Assembly: GCA_918807975.1 (NCBI GenBank)
Contig: OU964921.1
Coordinates: 36,854,498 to 36,918,497, forward strand
Origin: Aplidium turbinatum
Taxonomy: Eukaryota; Chordata; Ascidiacea; Aplousobranchia; Polyclinidae
DNA length: 64,000 nucleotides
Direction: 5' to 3'
Positions 38,239-49,576 of this stretch are shown here, piece by piece. The notes beneath the pieces are model-generated. The model was not told where the DNA came from. It saw only the letters and a list, made by a program, of their open reading frames with translations, and did not search any database. Each line of letters opens with the position of its first letter. Within the stretch, counting starts at the first letter, position 1. A program made the translations under genes and the position numbers.

Positions 38239-40303
38239 TGCATCCAGACTCAACATAGAGACATAGCTTTATTTCCAATAAATGCCAAAGAAAACATGAT
38301 CTTATCCTTTTGCTATGCCACCGGACAGCACCATTTTACAGTAATATTCATACCCAAATTTTTGTTGAACATGCTTTCAGAATGCCCCAAATTCCAAATA
38401 ATTTTTCTGGGGGAACCCCCCAGACCCTCTGCCGCTAGTGGTCGCCTTCGGCAAACACACCGCCAGGCTTCTCCCGCCGACCGTCAAACCACCACCCTTT
38501 CCCCTTTCAAAATACCTAGCTATGCTACTGAATTGGATCATTGTCATTGGGGCCCACAAAGTATATTCTGCACAGGGCCCGAAATACCCTAAGACCGGCA
38601 CTGGCCTGTGCCACCTCCTCAATCGGCCAAGTTTGGCCGCCGGTTTCTTCTAGCCAATTATTTAATTTCGCAATAGAATGATCGTGGATTAAATGTTGAA
38701 AACATGTAGTATCAAAGAGTGACGCAGAATTAGGTCAGCGCATCATAGTCACTACTGTTGTATTGAATATATCCAGCTGCGATCACCAGCGCTGTAAGTC
38801 TTGTTGCAATTCCCGATGTTTATTTTAACAAAGTGTTAATCCGAAGTGCTAATTTACATCAGCTGGCAATATTGTCGTTTTTATATCGATTCAATGTTGT
38901 CAAACATTGAATCGTTGTTAAAACGGAGAACTAGGTTAGTTGACATCCGTGTGTAAAATACGTGTCTTCATAGTTAGAACGCTGTGGGTTAGTGACTTTA
39001 CACCCTCAATGGTGACATCATAACAGAATAAATGGTCAGGTTTTATGAAAGGCGGTATGCAGTTGAAACTATTTACTGAGCTGCGAGCAGTTAAAACAAT
39101 TCAGGGTCGTTAGATGGTCCCGCAATACCGGATTACAATCCCGATAAAGCATTTAATGCGTGGTACAACGATTCTATTGTAGGACGTCGCCCAGACTCCA
39201 ACAACGCTAAGTGATCATTTTAACATTGTTGCATTGCAAGTTTAATGCTATTTACTTGTGCTATTGTTATTGTATTTTGGCCTCCAAGCAGGCAGATTTG
39301 GCCGCCGAGAAGGAGCTCTCGGTAGGCCACGATGGCTGCCGGAAAAAAACACTAGTTTTAAGGCCTGCGTTAAAACTGAGAAACATTCACAGAAGCCCTT
39401 CGATACGTTGCATTTTTAAGATTATGCATTTTTAAGATAATGTATTCAGAGGTGGAATCAATGTACAAATGAACTGTTAGGCTAAATGGGTTTTTGGAAC
39501 ATATCGAAGGGCTTCTGTGAATGTTTCCCAGTTTCAACGTATCCTAGTCAGCAAAGTTCTCTTTTCTACACGATTTCAACGTTTAGCGACGTTAAAACGA
39601 TGTAAAAACGGCAATTTCTACTGGTCGGGATAACTAGGCTACGGTACCTGATAATTTCCTTTCAATCCAAGCTGTAGGCCACACATTTGTTGATCCAAAC
39701 TAATCATTTTAACTATTCAAAAGTACTAACTTATAGACATTAAACATTTTTTTTTTGTAACATTTTATTTTTTTTATTTTCCCTTCATTTCTTAAATTTT
39801 TCTGAAGGTGTTGCGACCGTGCCAAATTTCTTTCAACTCAATAACTTACTTCGGTCACAAGCACGTTTTAACGTTCGCGTTTTGTCGCTTCTACCTTTTT
39901 CTACACCTTTGCTATGTTGACGTGTATTGTTTTTGATATCATGGTCAGAAATAAAAACAACTCAACTGAACTGACATAACGAATTTTAATTTAATAGTTC
40001 AAACAGTTTATTTTTATTCCTTTCTGCACGATTTCAACGTTTAACGATGTAAAAACGGCAATTATAATTAGGCTACGGTACCCGATAATTCCCTTTCAAA
40101 AATAAAATTTCAAAAACTCGCCGAATAGGGAACTCGCCGAATCGGATTAGCCAAATCGGACTCGCCGAATAGTAGCAGACCCTGGGAACTTGAAGAAACC
40201 ACTACATATTCTTTGGAGCTTTTTGGATGTGTTTTGATTTGGGGCCTGAGGATCTCATTGCTACTGGGTCCAAAATGCCCTCTCATCGGCCTTGTGCATA
40301 GTG

Positions 40304-42004
40304 CAGAGCTTGATAATCATGTGACTAAATTTTGGTGTTGATTTTAATCATGCCAGGGAAACCCACAAAGGGCTGCTCAAAGATTGTTTCATTTAATAAA
40401 AGTTTCTTACATCGTCCAAGAAGAACGTGAAAACAACAAGGGAAGGATGAATTTAAAAAAGTCGGACTGAAGGAGGAAGATGCAAGGGACAGGGTGAAAT
40501 GGAGAAAAGGGATTAAAACAATTGCTGCGCGGAAACAATCGGCCACCCCCACTAGTGGGGAACAAACCGACGATGGATTATGATGATGATTTCTTACATC
40601 ATAATAATGGATCAACCATATCAACACTTTTACAGTCCTGGTGTGCATTTATGTATTGTGTTAATGCCATTTTGATGCTGATACTCTTGAACTATTTCGT
40701 TTACTTACAGTAAGTAGCACCAAATTTCTTTCATGAGGAGGTTGATGTAATAAGCTTTTGCGATCTGTATTTTATCCCAGTTGTGGTACATTGTGGCAAG
40801 CTATTGAACTGGCATCTCAGGCAATTGTTTAGTACTGTATCACATATATTCCCTGGTTTACAGTGGCATAGAACGAAGAAGATGAAATGGAAAATAAAAA
40901 TGATGGAAAGAATCGGCCACCCCTGCTAGTGTGGACACAACCAAATTGGGATGATGATGATAACCCAATTGGTTTAACCATGAAGACATGGAATTTATGT
41001 TGAAAAAAGCTCTGAACGATTTTGGCTATATTATCCTGTCCTGGAGCATCCCTCAAGGCTGAAGTCACTTGATAATAAAGCGCTTAATGGGAAAGTAGCA
41101 GAACTTCGACTGAAGTAAATTTTGCGCCTATCTGCTCCGTTGGGAAAAAAGTAATGTTGCTGCTGTAGCCATAACTGTAACAACAATGTAGTTTTTTTCT
41201 AGTTTTTCCATTCCCTTGTCACCTATTTCTGCCGCATTGAATGCTTAACCTTTTGCGTATGCTAGTTTTGCATGATGATGTAATAGAAGCGTTTGTTCTA
41301 GCTTTCACCGACAAAGCATTTCTGTTATCCTCCTGATTAGTAAATTTTATTTGAATTTTCAACTGTTTGCCTTTACTTAATCAAGCTAGGTCAAATTATA
41401 GTATTCGAAAGTTGCGTTTTTGCTAAAAAATGAAGAAAAGGAAAAGAAAAGAACATGGAAGACATGAACTTTTTATCTAATTAATACCGTATGTAAATTT
41501 TCGTTCGTTTTGATACAGTTATGCTGACAGTGACATCTATTAATTTTGTAGGCTAATTTTTGTTTCAAGTAATTTTGTTTCGATCCAGTTGTGCTAAAGA
41601 GTTCTAATGAACGAAAACCGGTTCCACGACATAAATTAAATTTTATTGAAATACTATTGTGAGTGTTTGCCTGGACAAATGAATTAAGGTTCAGACTTTA
41701 GAGAAAAAAAGCTATTGATTTGTTTTCTTAACAATGTAGTGCCGCTGTCGCTACCAAAAATACGTAGATGCCCTGAGAATCTTTGAACTGCAGTACAAGG
41801 AAGACCAATAATTATTTACATGAAAGCACGAACCAGGCTTATATAATGCATGGCACAGTTTCAATGTTAAAGTTTATTTTAATGAATTTGAAAGTATTAT
41901 TGACAAAAGGTTTAGACTTGGCAGTTAGTAGACTTCAATTGAGAAATTGTTTCATGCACTTGGGCTTGGCCGTTGGCCATTTGTTTTGAAGTGTTTGATA
42001 TTGA
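40304..42004. other. Gene-less stretch with two related short segments
   Basis: Segments near 40535-40620 and 40910-40990 share CGGCCACCCC(C/T)..CTAGTG followed by GATGATGATGAT and AATTGG/AATGG text. They may be a diverged repeat. No exon with splice sites was recognised. Confidence 0.4.
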
Positions 42005-42015
42005 TAAGAAATAAG

Positions 42016-43025
42016 CAGTGGCTATTTGACCGGCTCCGGTTTTTTAATCTGAAACACTATTTGACCGGTCATGACGTCACTACATAAGGCATTAATTTCT
42101 TTTTCTCTTTCAAAGCAAAAGACGAGAAGAGTAGAAAAAAGTGCCTATATTACTTCTAAATTCAATAGGTTTATTCAACTGAATCAGTGGCGCGTATAAT
42201 CTTTCTTGGGCTGGTATCCCCAAGGGTATGAGTTCGATACTACCCAGAAGCATTTTATTTCAAACTAAATTGACTGCTAAAAAACACTGCCTAAAAGTAA
42301 ACTTGACATTGATGAAAACATTTTTTTAAAGAAGTATATTGTATATGACTTTTAACAGTTTTTTTTAACTGAATCAGTGGCGCGTGCGATATCCATCTGG
42401 CTGGTATTCCCAAGGATGTGAGCTCAATACTACATAGAAGCGCTTTCCTTTAAACTAAATTGCCTGCTAAAAAACACTGCCTAAAAGTGAAACCATCTTT
42501 TGTAAAGAAGTACCGGTATTGTAACTTTTTACAGCCACCAAACTAACTTGTTGAAAGCAAAAATGTAATGTGTCATTCAGCAAACACGGTCACATCCTCT
42601 CATGACAAACGGAAAATCACCCAGAGAAATTCTCAAATTCCAGGAAATTAAAAAAACTCTAAATGTATTACTATTTGAAAAGACATGAAAAATTGGGCTG
42701 TAGTGTAGGCTACTCAAATTAAAAATTGAACACAAAAATGCAGCAGCCTAATGATTGAGTCACTTCGGGGTCACAATTTAGTTTAAAAAAAAGAACACTT
42801 CCTGGTAGTATCGAACTCATTCCCTCTGGAACACCAGTCGGAGAAATATCGTACGCGCCACTGATCCAGTTGAATAAAATTGTCGAATTTAGAACTTATA
42901 TAGGCACTTTTTTTCTTCTCTTCTCGTCTTTTGCTTTGAAAGAGAAAAAGTGCCCATGTAGTGACGTTATGACCGGTCAAATAGTGTTTCAGATGTAAAG
43001 ACCGCAGTCGGTCAAATAGCCACTG
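42016..43025. mobile_element. Foldback element with CAGTGGCTATTTGACCG ends
   Basis: Inverted arms of about 250 bases (42016-42275 and 42783-43025) share CAGTGGCTATTTGACCG, AGAAAAAGTGCC/TTTGCTTTGAAAGAG, GATCAGTGGCGCG-like text and CGATACTACC. The undecamer taagaaataag precedes the left end (42005-42015) and follows the right end after two bases (43028-43038). Part of the arm (GAATCAGTGGCGCGT, CTGGTAT..CCCAAGG) is repeated in direct orientation at 42368-42480. No coding region was found. Confidence 0.75.
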
Positions 43026-43626
43026 CCTAAGAAATAAGTTGATGTTAGTTTTCATGCCATTATAAGTTATAACCATGAAACGATTCATGAGTTACAGGTG
43101 CCTGGATTCATTTAATCACCATTTTACAAACATGATTGCAGTAGTTGGTCCAGTGCTTTTCTGTGTAACTTTTAGCAGTGAATGCATCATGTCAACGCAA
43201 AAAAACAAGTTCTTTGGTATATTTTTTATTTTATAATTGCACTTGATTTTCTAGTAAAATGTGTCATCCACAATAACATTGATAAAAGTCCATGTTGGTG
43301 TTCTACAAACTGACTGATCACTAATAAAAAAACAACGATATAAAATCAGTAGTAAGCTAGTAACTCACTGCACCACCAAATGCTACTTGAAAAATCCAGG
43401 TGAATGAAAATAGCACCATTGAAACAGGTGCGAAACACTAAACTCAGACTCGTGAGTATGAGTTTAGTGTTCCGCAAAAGAAAGTAAGAAAATCAAGCCA
43501 TTTTTGTCAGTATATACTATGATCAAATGATTTGTTTGAATTGTGGCACTATTAGCCTATGAAATGCCAGTTTTGCAGAAATAGTGGACATGCTGCAGTA
43601 ATGACACATTTGTCTGAAGCTGATTT

Positions 43627-43775
43627 TAGTGTTTTTTCAGCCAACAATCATAGCACATGAAAACCAATCTTGTGTTGCAGTAAATTTGACAGCACAAACT
43701 TAGTGTTTTTTCAGCCAACAATCATAGCACATGAAAACAAATCTTGTGTTGCAGTAAATTTGACAGTCTCACAAA
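43627..43775 (+). repeat. Tandem duplication, 74-base period
   Basis: TAGTGTTTTTTCAGCCAACA...GTAAATTTGACAG occurs at 43627 and again at 43701 with one visible substitution plus junction differences. No coding role is seen. Confidence 0.85.
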
Positions 43776-44224
43776 CTTTTTTTTTTGATCATTGACCAAT
43801 TTTTTAGCAAAATGTTTGAAAAAAATATAGTCAATTCGTTCAAAATGTCCGAAAAAAATTATATATAATCAATTCTCTTCTCAGATTGAACACGACAATG
43901 TTTCTCAGCGAAACTTAATGTTGTAGCTAGTCAGGAAGTGCAAATTTTGGTTTGTATCAGCTACTTTAAAGGAAATATTTTCATCAGAAAAAATGACCGA
44001 AATAAATAAAAAATGACCGAATTTTTTCAAGTCATTTCGGACACATGTCCGAAAAGTCTCAGTGAAGAAAAAAAAACCACAAATGGTGGAAAACAGCCTA
44101 ATTCAATCATGATAATATACCAATTCATTGACTGAATAAAAGTTACAAGCACACCAGTATGATTGTTATTTTAATTCATTGCTGTAGTACGGTATGTATA
44201 ATATTACCTTGCTATTACAGTATA

Positions 44225-44731
44225 TCATTTTGAAGATTGCAAACATGAATTTTTCATTTCATTTTCATCCAGTCGAAACATTAGCAAGTCATGAGCTTGG
44301 GTTAAATCAAAAACACCAAGAGTCTGATACAAACTCATTGCTGTCTTATTCCAATTTAAGCAAGCTAATCGGCATTCTGAACAACCTTCGGCCAAAACTG
44401 TTGAACATACTTTTTTAATCAATGCTGTCGCTATTCCTTTTTTTCTCCAGGAATCTTTAACAAAAATGTCTTCTAAATAAACTTGACGGCCTTTATATCC
44501 ACAGTATACATAATAGTACAGAGCATAAGATACAATTTGTTTAGTTTCTTCCGCTTCAGCTACTAAAACATAATAACTTGGCTCCACATTTTCACTAAAC
44601 CCATTTTCAATTAAAGTTTCAACAGATACTTTCACTTGGTCTTCCATTTCTTCAAAGGCTGCCATTTCTACTATCATGGCATGAATAATTGGACAGTCTT
44701 CTTTGGTTGCTTTGCGAATGACATAATCCAT
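44225..44731 (-). CDS. Spermidine/spermine (diamine/thialysine) N-acetyltransferase, SSAT-like
   Basis: The product has 168 residues, close to the 171 of human SSAT, in a single exon. It would transfer acetyl from acetyl-CoA to polyamines or thialysine in the cytosol. GNAT-fold motifs appear in order: YVIRKATKEDCPIIHAMIVE (strand 1-helix 1), AAFEEMEDQVKVSVETLIEN, ALYYYVYCGYKGRQVYLEDI, then the acetyl-CoA loop IFVKDSWRKKGIATALIKKV (R-x-x-G-I-A), and finally LNWNKTAMSLYQTLG with the Tyr expected as general acid. The start at 44731 aligns with the family N terminus. Whether SAT1-like or SAT2-like substrate use applies cannot be told. The lack of introns could mean either an intron-poor gene or an old retrocopy, but the frame is intact. 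Confidence 0.93.
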   Translation of the reverse strand: MDYVIRKATKEDCPIIHAMIVEMAAFEEMEDQVKVSVETLIENGFSENVEPSYYVLVAEAEETKQIVSYALYYYVYCGYKGRQVYLEDIFVKDSWRKKGIATALIKKVCSTVLAEGCSECRLACLNWNKTAMSLYQTLGVFDLTQAHDLLMFRLDENEMKNSCLQSSK

Positions 44732-44859
44732 ATTTTAGTTAAGCATACAGTAGTACAGTAGCCTTCTATGCCTTCAAGGTAGACCTATACATGAAATATA
44801 ATGTAAATTGCTCATATAGTACGGTACTTCAACATTTTGTCTTTTCTGCATTCAGGGTT

Positions 44860-45036
44860 GCCAGATCCAAAATAATTCTCCAGCAAAACTTTCACTAAAA
44901 AATAGCCAAATTTTAAAACATATAACCCGACAAAGGTTTTTGAGCTTTTTAATTGTTTATTCGAATATTTTCACAAAACGACACTGTTAGAAGAAAAACA
45001 AGCAGTTTAACAATTAGTGACCTAATGTATACAGCC
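44860..45036. other. Possible decayed hAT end
   Basis: CAGGGTTGCCAGATCC near 44854 is the form of several hAT termini, but no matching right end or duplication was found. Confidence 0.3.
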
Positions 45037-45046
45037 TACCGGTATT

Positions 45047-45552
45047 CAGAGATCTACGTATACACCGCAAATTCTACGCCGTAGACTTTTTGTTAACGCT
45101 AACACTTACGGCCACATTTTTTGGATAGTTGTCGCTTGAAGCTACGCCGTAAAGTTTTCGCGGTTTTTTAGCGTATATCGTCAACGTATACTTTTTAATG
45201 TCTTTAATACTCATTTTCGCTACAACACGCCAATACCTTCCAACGCTGCAGTTGAAAGAATGTTTTCAATGGGCAAAGACATATTGAAACCAAAACACAG
45301 CAAAATGTCAGATGAACACTTTCAGATGCTTGTGTTTCTTCGTCGAAATTCAAAATAAAACTTGTTTGTTTCGAGTGGTTTATACTGTGTGAATGTTTGG
45401 CACATAGCAAACAAAATGATTTTACGCTAGTGTATGCGCTGACACTGCCAACTTTTTTTACAAGTTACGTTGACGCATACGGCGTATGGTTTTTCGAACG
45501 TTTGCGTTTACGCTGACGGCGTCAATATTTTTTGTATACGCGTACATCACTG
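45047..45552 (+). mobile_element. hAT element relic with transposase C-terminus
   Basis: CAGAGATCTACGTATAC and GTATACGCGTACATCACTG are imperfect TIRs. Flanks ccggtatt (45039-45046) and tcggtatt (45553-45560) form a near-perfect 8-bp duplication. The plus strand at about 45212-45357 encodes NTPIPSNAAVERMFSMGKDI then LKPKHSKMSDEHFQMLVFLR, the hAT dimerisation region. The element is only 506 bases, so it is strongly deleted. Confidence 0.87.
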
Positions 45553-46103
45553 TCGGTATTTCAGGAGTGGGCAAACTTTTTTACTTGTGGGGTGAAAATT
45601 TCTCAAAGTTTGACATGCGGGCTATGTCAGTATCCTATAGTGGACAAAGAGTGTTCAAACTAGCTAGCTAAACAACTATCAAGAAGACAAACTAAGACGT
45701 GAGTCACTTAGGCTAAAGATATAACACCAAAATGGACGTGGTGAGAAACCACATTCAGAAGTTTGAACTTTTAAATTTTAACTTTAAAATTAACTTTTAA
45801 ATGATAATAAAAAGTGCCCCGTTGGTCAAACCCCTGGAAGACCAGCGGGCCACTGCTATTCGACCACCCGGGTCACTTCTACTTGGCAAAAGCTGGTGCA
45901 CTAGAGCTTATTTTGGACTATTTAATACACGAACAACATACAAACAACATAAACAATAAGCACTGCAAATATGCTTTTATTATGAAATTTCATTTCATAT
46001 TTTCATGTTCAATTCAATTTCATGATATGAGATTCAAGTGTTTTTGGTGTTTATTTTACTCTTTTTAAATCTCACATTTTTCTAAAGTTGCAGAAAACTT
46101 TAA

Positions 46104-47255
46104 CCCTATTCGGACTAAGCTATTTTTGTGAGGTAATGGCCTGACGTGTGGACTTATTCCATCCACACTTTCATTTGCTAATAACTTTTGATATAAAAAC
46201 GTTACGAGGTTGCTTTTTTCGCAAAGTTAAAGCAAAATTATTGACAAACTGGTTAAAATTTTAAGTGGACACACATACCGTACTCTGCCAGTTACTTGCT
46301 ATTGCTTTTTTGCTAAAAGTAGTCATTTTTTTTTCATTTTTTTGATGTCTCTCGTCATAATCTCCTGAAATCGTTAATATCTTCGTAAAAGGCACACGAT
46401 CCAGTCATGCATGTAATCCGAAATGGTCAGTAGTCATGTAGGTCACGCAGTAAATCTTGGAAGGTGTTCCAGACAATTGTTCACCTAATCAAACTTCATA
46501 TAAAAACCGTTCAAGTCTACTGAATATTACGTCATGGAAATTCCTAAAACATGTGCCAAAATTGCACCATCGTTCGTAAGACCTGTGTCAAACCTGTTTC
46601 AGTTGAAACCTGTTTAAACATGAAATGTTGCGTCGCGCTAACTGCTGGCGTGCCTTTGAGTTATCACAAATTTTTCTGATTCATTCTCGAAGTTGTTTGT
46701 TGGAAGTCGGTCGCACATTTAACTGGTTTATTTGGTGCTTGCTAGCTGGACAAATTCTCCGTCTTTTATCCAAGTAATCTGTATCGTAGTGACAGTTTTT
46801 TTAGAGGTGTAAGGCGTTGCATCTCGATTTCGATAGCCGCGGGCTAATTTTACAGGAATACACTTATTGAATAGACGTTTCAAGGAGTGTTTCGTTTTCG
46901 GTCACTACATGCAGACAAACGGATCCGGGAACTTTATGTTACAATTTTCCCACGAAGAGATTATGGTTTACCGCTGTGACCAGAAGGCACAAAACAATAC
47001 AAATGTTTGCTAACTTGCTTGTACAAGATGATAAAGTTTTTCAGATGACCTGGCAATTTTAGGAGTAGGGTGTCAAAAACTGCTGATAACTAAAAAACTA
47101 TACCACATAAAAACGTCATTTTATTACTAAAACAAAGATGAATAATTTTTAGGAAAAGTCATAAAACTTCAGCTAGTTTGAGCCAGTAACTTTTAAGTAA
47201 TCGATGAAAGTTTTAGGTATGGACGGAATCCATCCACCCGTTAGTCCAAATAGGG
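46104..47255. mobile_element. piggyBac-like element (TTAA-flanked, CCCTATT ends)
   Basis: CCCTATTCGGACTAAG at the left and TTAGTCCAAATAGGG at the right sit directly inside TTAA tetranucleotides (46100-46103 and 47256-47259). TTAA targets and CCCT ends are the hallmark of the piggyBac superfamily. The subterminal GGACTTATTCCATCCAC and GGACGGAATCCATCCAC are also inverted partners. No transposase is present. The repeat at 46490-46985 lies inside and also occurs alone at 16073-16605, so it is probably a later insertion. Confidence 0.85.
46490..46985. repeat. Dispersed repeat, copy 2 (related to 16073-16605)
   Basis: An inverted relative of the 16-kb copy, with shared CCTGTGTCAAACCTGTTT, ACGTTTC, and TTACCGCTGTGACCAGAA text. 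Its class is unknown. Confidence 0.7.
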
Positions 47256-47984
47256 TTAAGATATCAGACAGGCGTTTTGTAGATGCCACGACCCACGAGT
47301 GTTGGTGCAGTATAGTTTTCTCACTATCCATTGATTCATTCTTTAACATAACGAGCCAACGTTGTTCGTGGTACCAGTGGCGGCTCATGGTCTCAAAACA
47401 TGGGGGGCTGCATCAACCAGTAGGCTAACCTAATATAATTATAAACCTGTACCGGACTGAGTTATAAATGCACTGAATTAGGGGTTAGGTTTAGTAACAT
47501 GTTCTTTTAATTGGCTGTCGTTTAATGTTTTTATCATTTAAAAATTTTAAAGTAAACTTTTGATAATGGCTTGAATTTGGTCAAGTTTAGGTGGCCAGCA
47601 GATAGAGCTAGTATTATTATGGGACTTGGTATTCACTTAGTTGGTTAGATCTATGCTTGTGCTTTCCAACGATAGCAAATTTGTTAAAATTGAACAAGAA
47701 ATGAATAAATGGGAGACAATTTCCTTCAGGTGTTTTTTAGTGCATTTCCACCCCGTACTTCCTTCTTTGTAATAGTCTATTCCAACCTGTGTGACGTATC
47801 ATGACGTCATCATCCAGTTAAGTTGACTAACGGGGCGAATTGTGAAAGAGCACCAATAATTACAGTAATTGGCTTTACTTCACATCAAAACTAGTCTGTC
47901 TCAGTGACTTCTCAAAACACAGATCAAGTAAAGTAACCTTCGATCCCTTCACCTAATCACCGATAGCTTCCACACTAGTGATGG

Positions 47985-48110
47985 CGCGGGCAGGAAAAAT
48001 CTGCCCGCTACCCGCACCGCACTGCAAATGTCTGCCCGCACACTGCACCGCACCGCAAAAATTCTGAAAATGTCACACTGCGCCCGCACCGCAAAATCTG
48101 AAAGTATCAT
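47985..48110. repeat. GC-rich CCCGCACCGCA repeat, possible hAT end
   Basis: TAGTGATGGCGCGGGCAGG is followed by repeated CTGCCCGC and CCGCACCGCA units. The form resembles known hAT subterminal regions, but no right partner was found. Confidence 0.5.
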
Positions 48111-49576
48111 AGCATGCTGTAAGAGAGCAATACAGTAAGAGAGTACATTTAAGACTAAATACTTTTGTAACAGCATTGTTACTGACTGACCATATCAAAC
48201 AGATCATTTCAATTAAATATTTCACAGCCACAGAAGTTGGATTAGTTGTTCTCACCCTTAAATGAATAACTTTTTACTGCTACTGTATTCAAATAGCACA
48301 GATAAAATCGGTTAATTGCATAAACTGTGATACCCAATGAGAAAAGCTCCTACATTCTCATAGACCTCCTTTTTTCTAGACTTCTGCTACGTATTGTTGT
48401 CATTGTGATGGTCAAAAAAAATCTGAACTAAATACTGACAGGTAACAACATGCAACAGCCTTTTTGCTGACTGGTTTGACAAGGACTCAAGTCACTCGGT
48501 AGACACTTTAACGTAGGACAGTTTTCCTCACGAATCAGCTGATTTCAGTCATGTGACTCACGCCATTATGATTGTTGGCGCCGAAAATGCGTTGGTATTG
48601 ACTTCCCGCTAAAAACGTCAGACAACTAGTCAACTGTATCTATCTGTGTATTCTGTGAATCTAAGACATGGCAATTGGCAAGCACAATGACTCAAGCAAG
48701 AATTCTTGAAAAAGTAAGTGGGCTTGCTATTGTTAACTTAATTTGCTTGAACAAGTAAGTGGGCTTGCTGTTGTAAGTTAACTTAATTTGTAGATTTACT
48801 TGTGTCCTGGGGTAGCCTTTGTAGGTCTTTTGTCTAGTGCTTTGACTAGAGGTTTGCTTACTTTTCTTTCATTTACTCGGACCTAGTGGCACGGTGGCAT
48901 ACGGTAGTTTGTCATCGCGCAGTAGATCTGTTGTTTTTGTTTAATTGCTTTGCGTGGAAGCATACCGCACCATTCTGTTGTATGCTCTATTGTTATAAGA
49001 GTTAAAAAGGTATTTCATTGTAAATTACAGTGTTTGACTTTTAGTCTCGTATTTTGCTTAAATTAAGCTGTTGTACAAATGACTCACTATTTCCTTTGAT
49101 CAAGTGTAGCCAGTGGCGAACGCATGGGGGCATTGGGCTTTGCCTCCCAGGGTCCGTTTGTGATTCTGCAAAATTCGGTTGTTACCGTACATCATTTTAA
49201 TTGTTGCATTTTGCAACGTCTGCATTGCAATGTTATTTTGTGCAGTGGTTTACAAGTGAAGCGGATACTCTTGAAACTATCAAAGAGTTTGGACGGAAAA
49301 GTAGAGGGAAATTTATGCACAAACATTTTAATGAACTTCGTAAGTAGGCTTTTTGCTCTTCTTCAGTTTTGTAAGAACAACTTTCTATGATACCGGTACC
49401 TAGACTCCGGCCTTTTTCAGCAGATGTTCCTGCCCTTGAGTGTGTGCTAACTCTATTACTGGAATTGCTTACGTGATTACTGACTCACTCTTTCAGTGAA
49501 CAATGGGAAAAGTCAAGAGGAGATACATTGTCTTGGTTGATTGTGTGTTGTTTGCTGTCAACTTAACTGAAGATGG

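Larger units (their letters stand above)
37023..38603. mobile_element. hAT-type element (AGTGCCGGTCTT ends) with a known empty site
   Basis: The ends AGTGCCGGTCTTTGGG and CCCTAAGACCGGCACT are flanked by a perfect 8-bp duplication gcctgtgc (37015-37022 and 38604-38611). The related sequence at 58560-58640 lacks it, which confirms the insertion. Subterminal CACAGGGCCCG text occurs at both ends. It contains two small TGCAACCTATTTCG-type inserts (37171-37287 and 38172-38238). No transposase was recognised. Confidence 0.88.
36126..40294. mobile_element. Composite foldback/hAT element with tandem TTCGGCGAG arrays
   Basis: The nonamer tgcatagtg stands at both edges (36117-36125 and 40295-40303). 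Inside, long inverted arms run about 36195-36985 and 39520-40175. Shared words include GGGAATTATCGGGTACCGTA, CGTCAACATAGCAAAGGTAG and CACACATTTGTTGATCCAAA. The middle (36960-37014 and 38612-39440) is related to the hAT copy at 57425-58802. On the plus strand near 39130 it encodes DYNPDKAFNAWYNDSIVGRR, a hAT transposase tail. A further hAT element lies at 37023-38603. The outer ends are poor TIRs, so the nonamer border is tentative. The arms are secure. Confidence 0.65.

Noticed and set aside
45563-45840. Possible further hAT element starting CAGGAGTGGGCAAACT
   Set aside because: The candidate right end (CAAACCCCTG) exists but the flanks do not repeat, so the borders cannot be supported.
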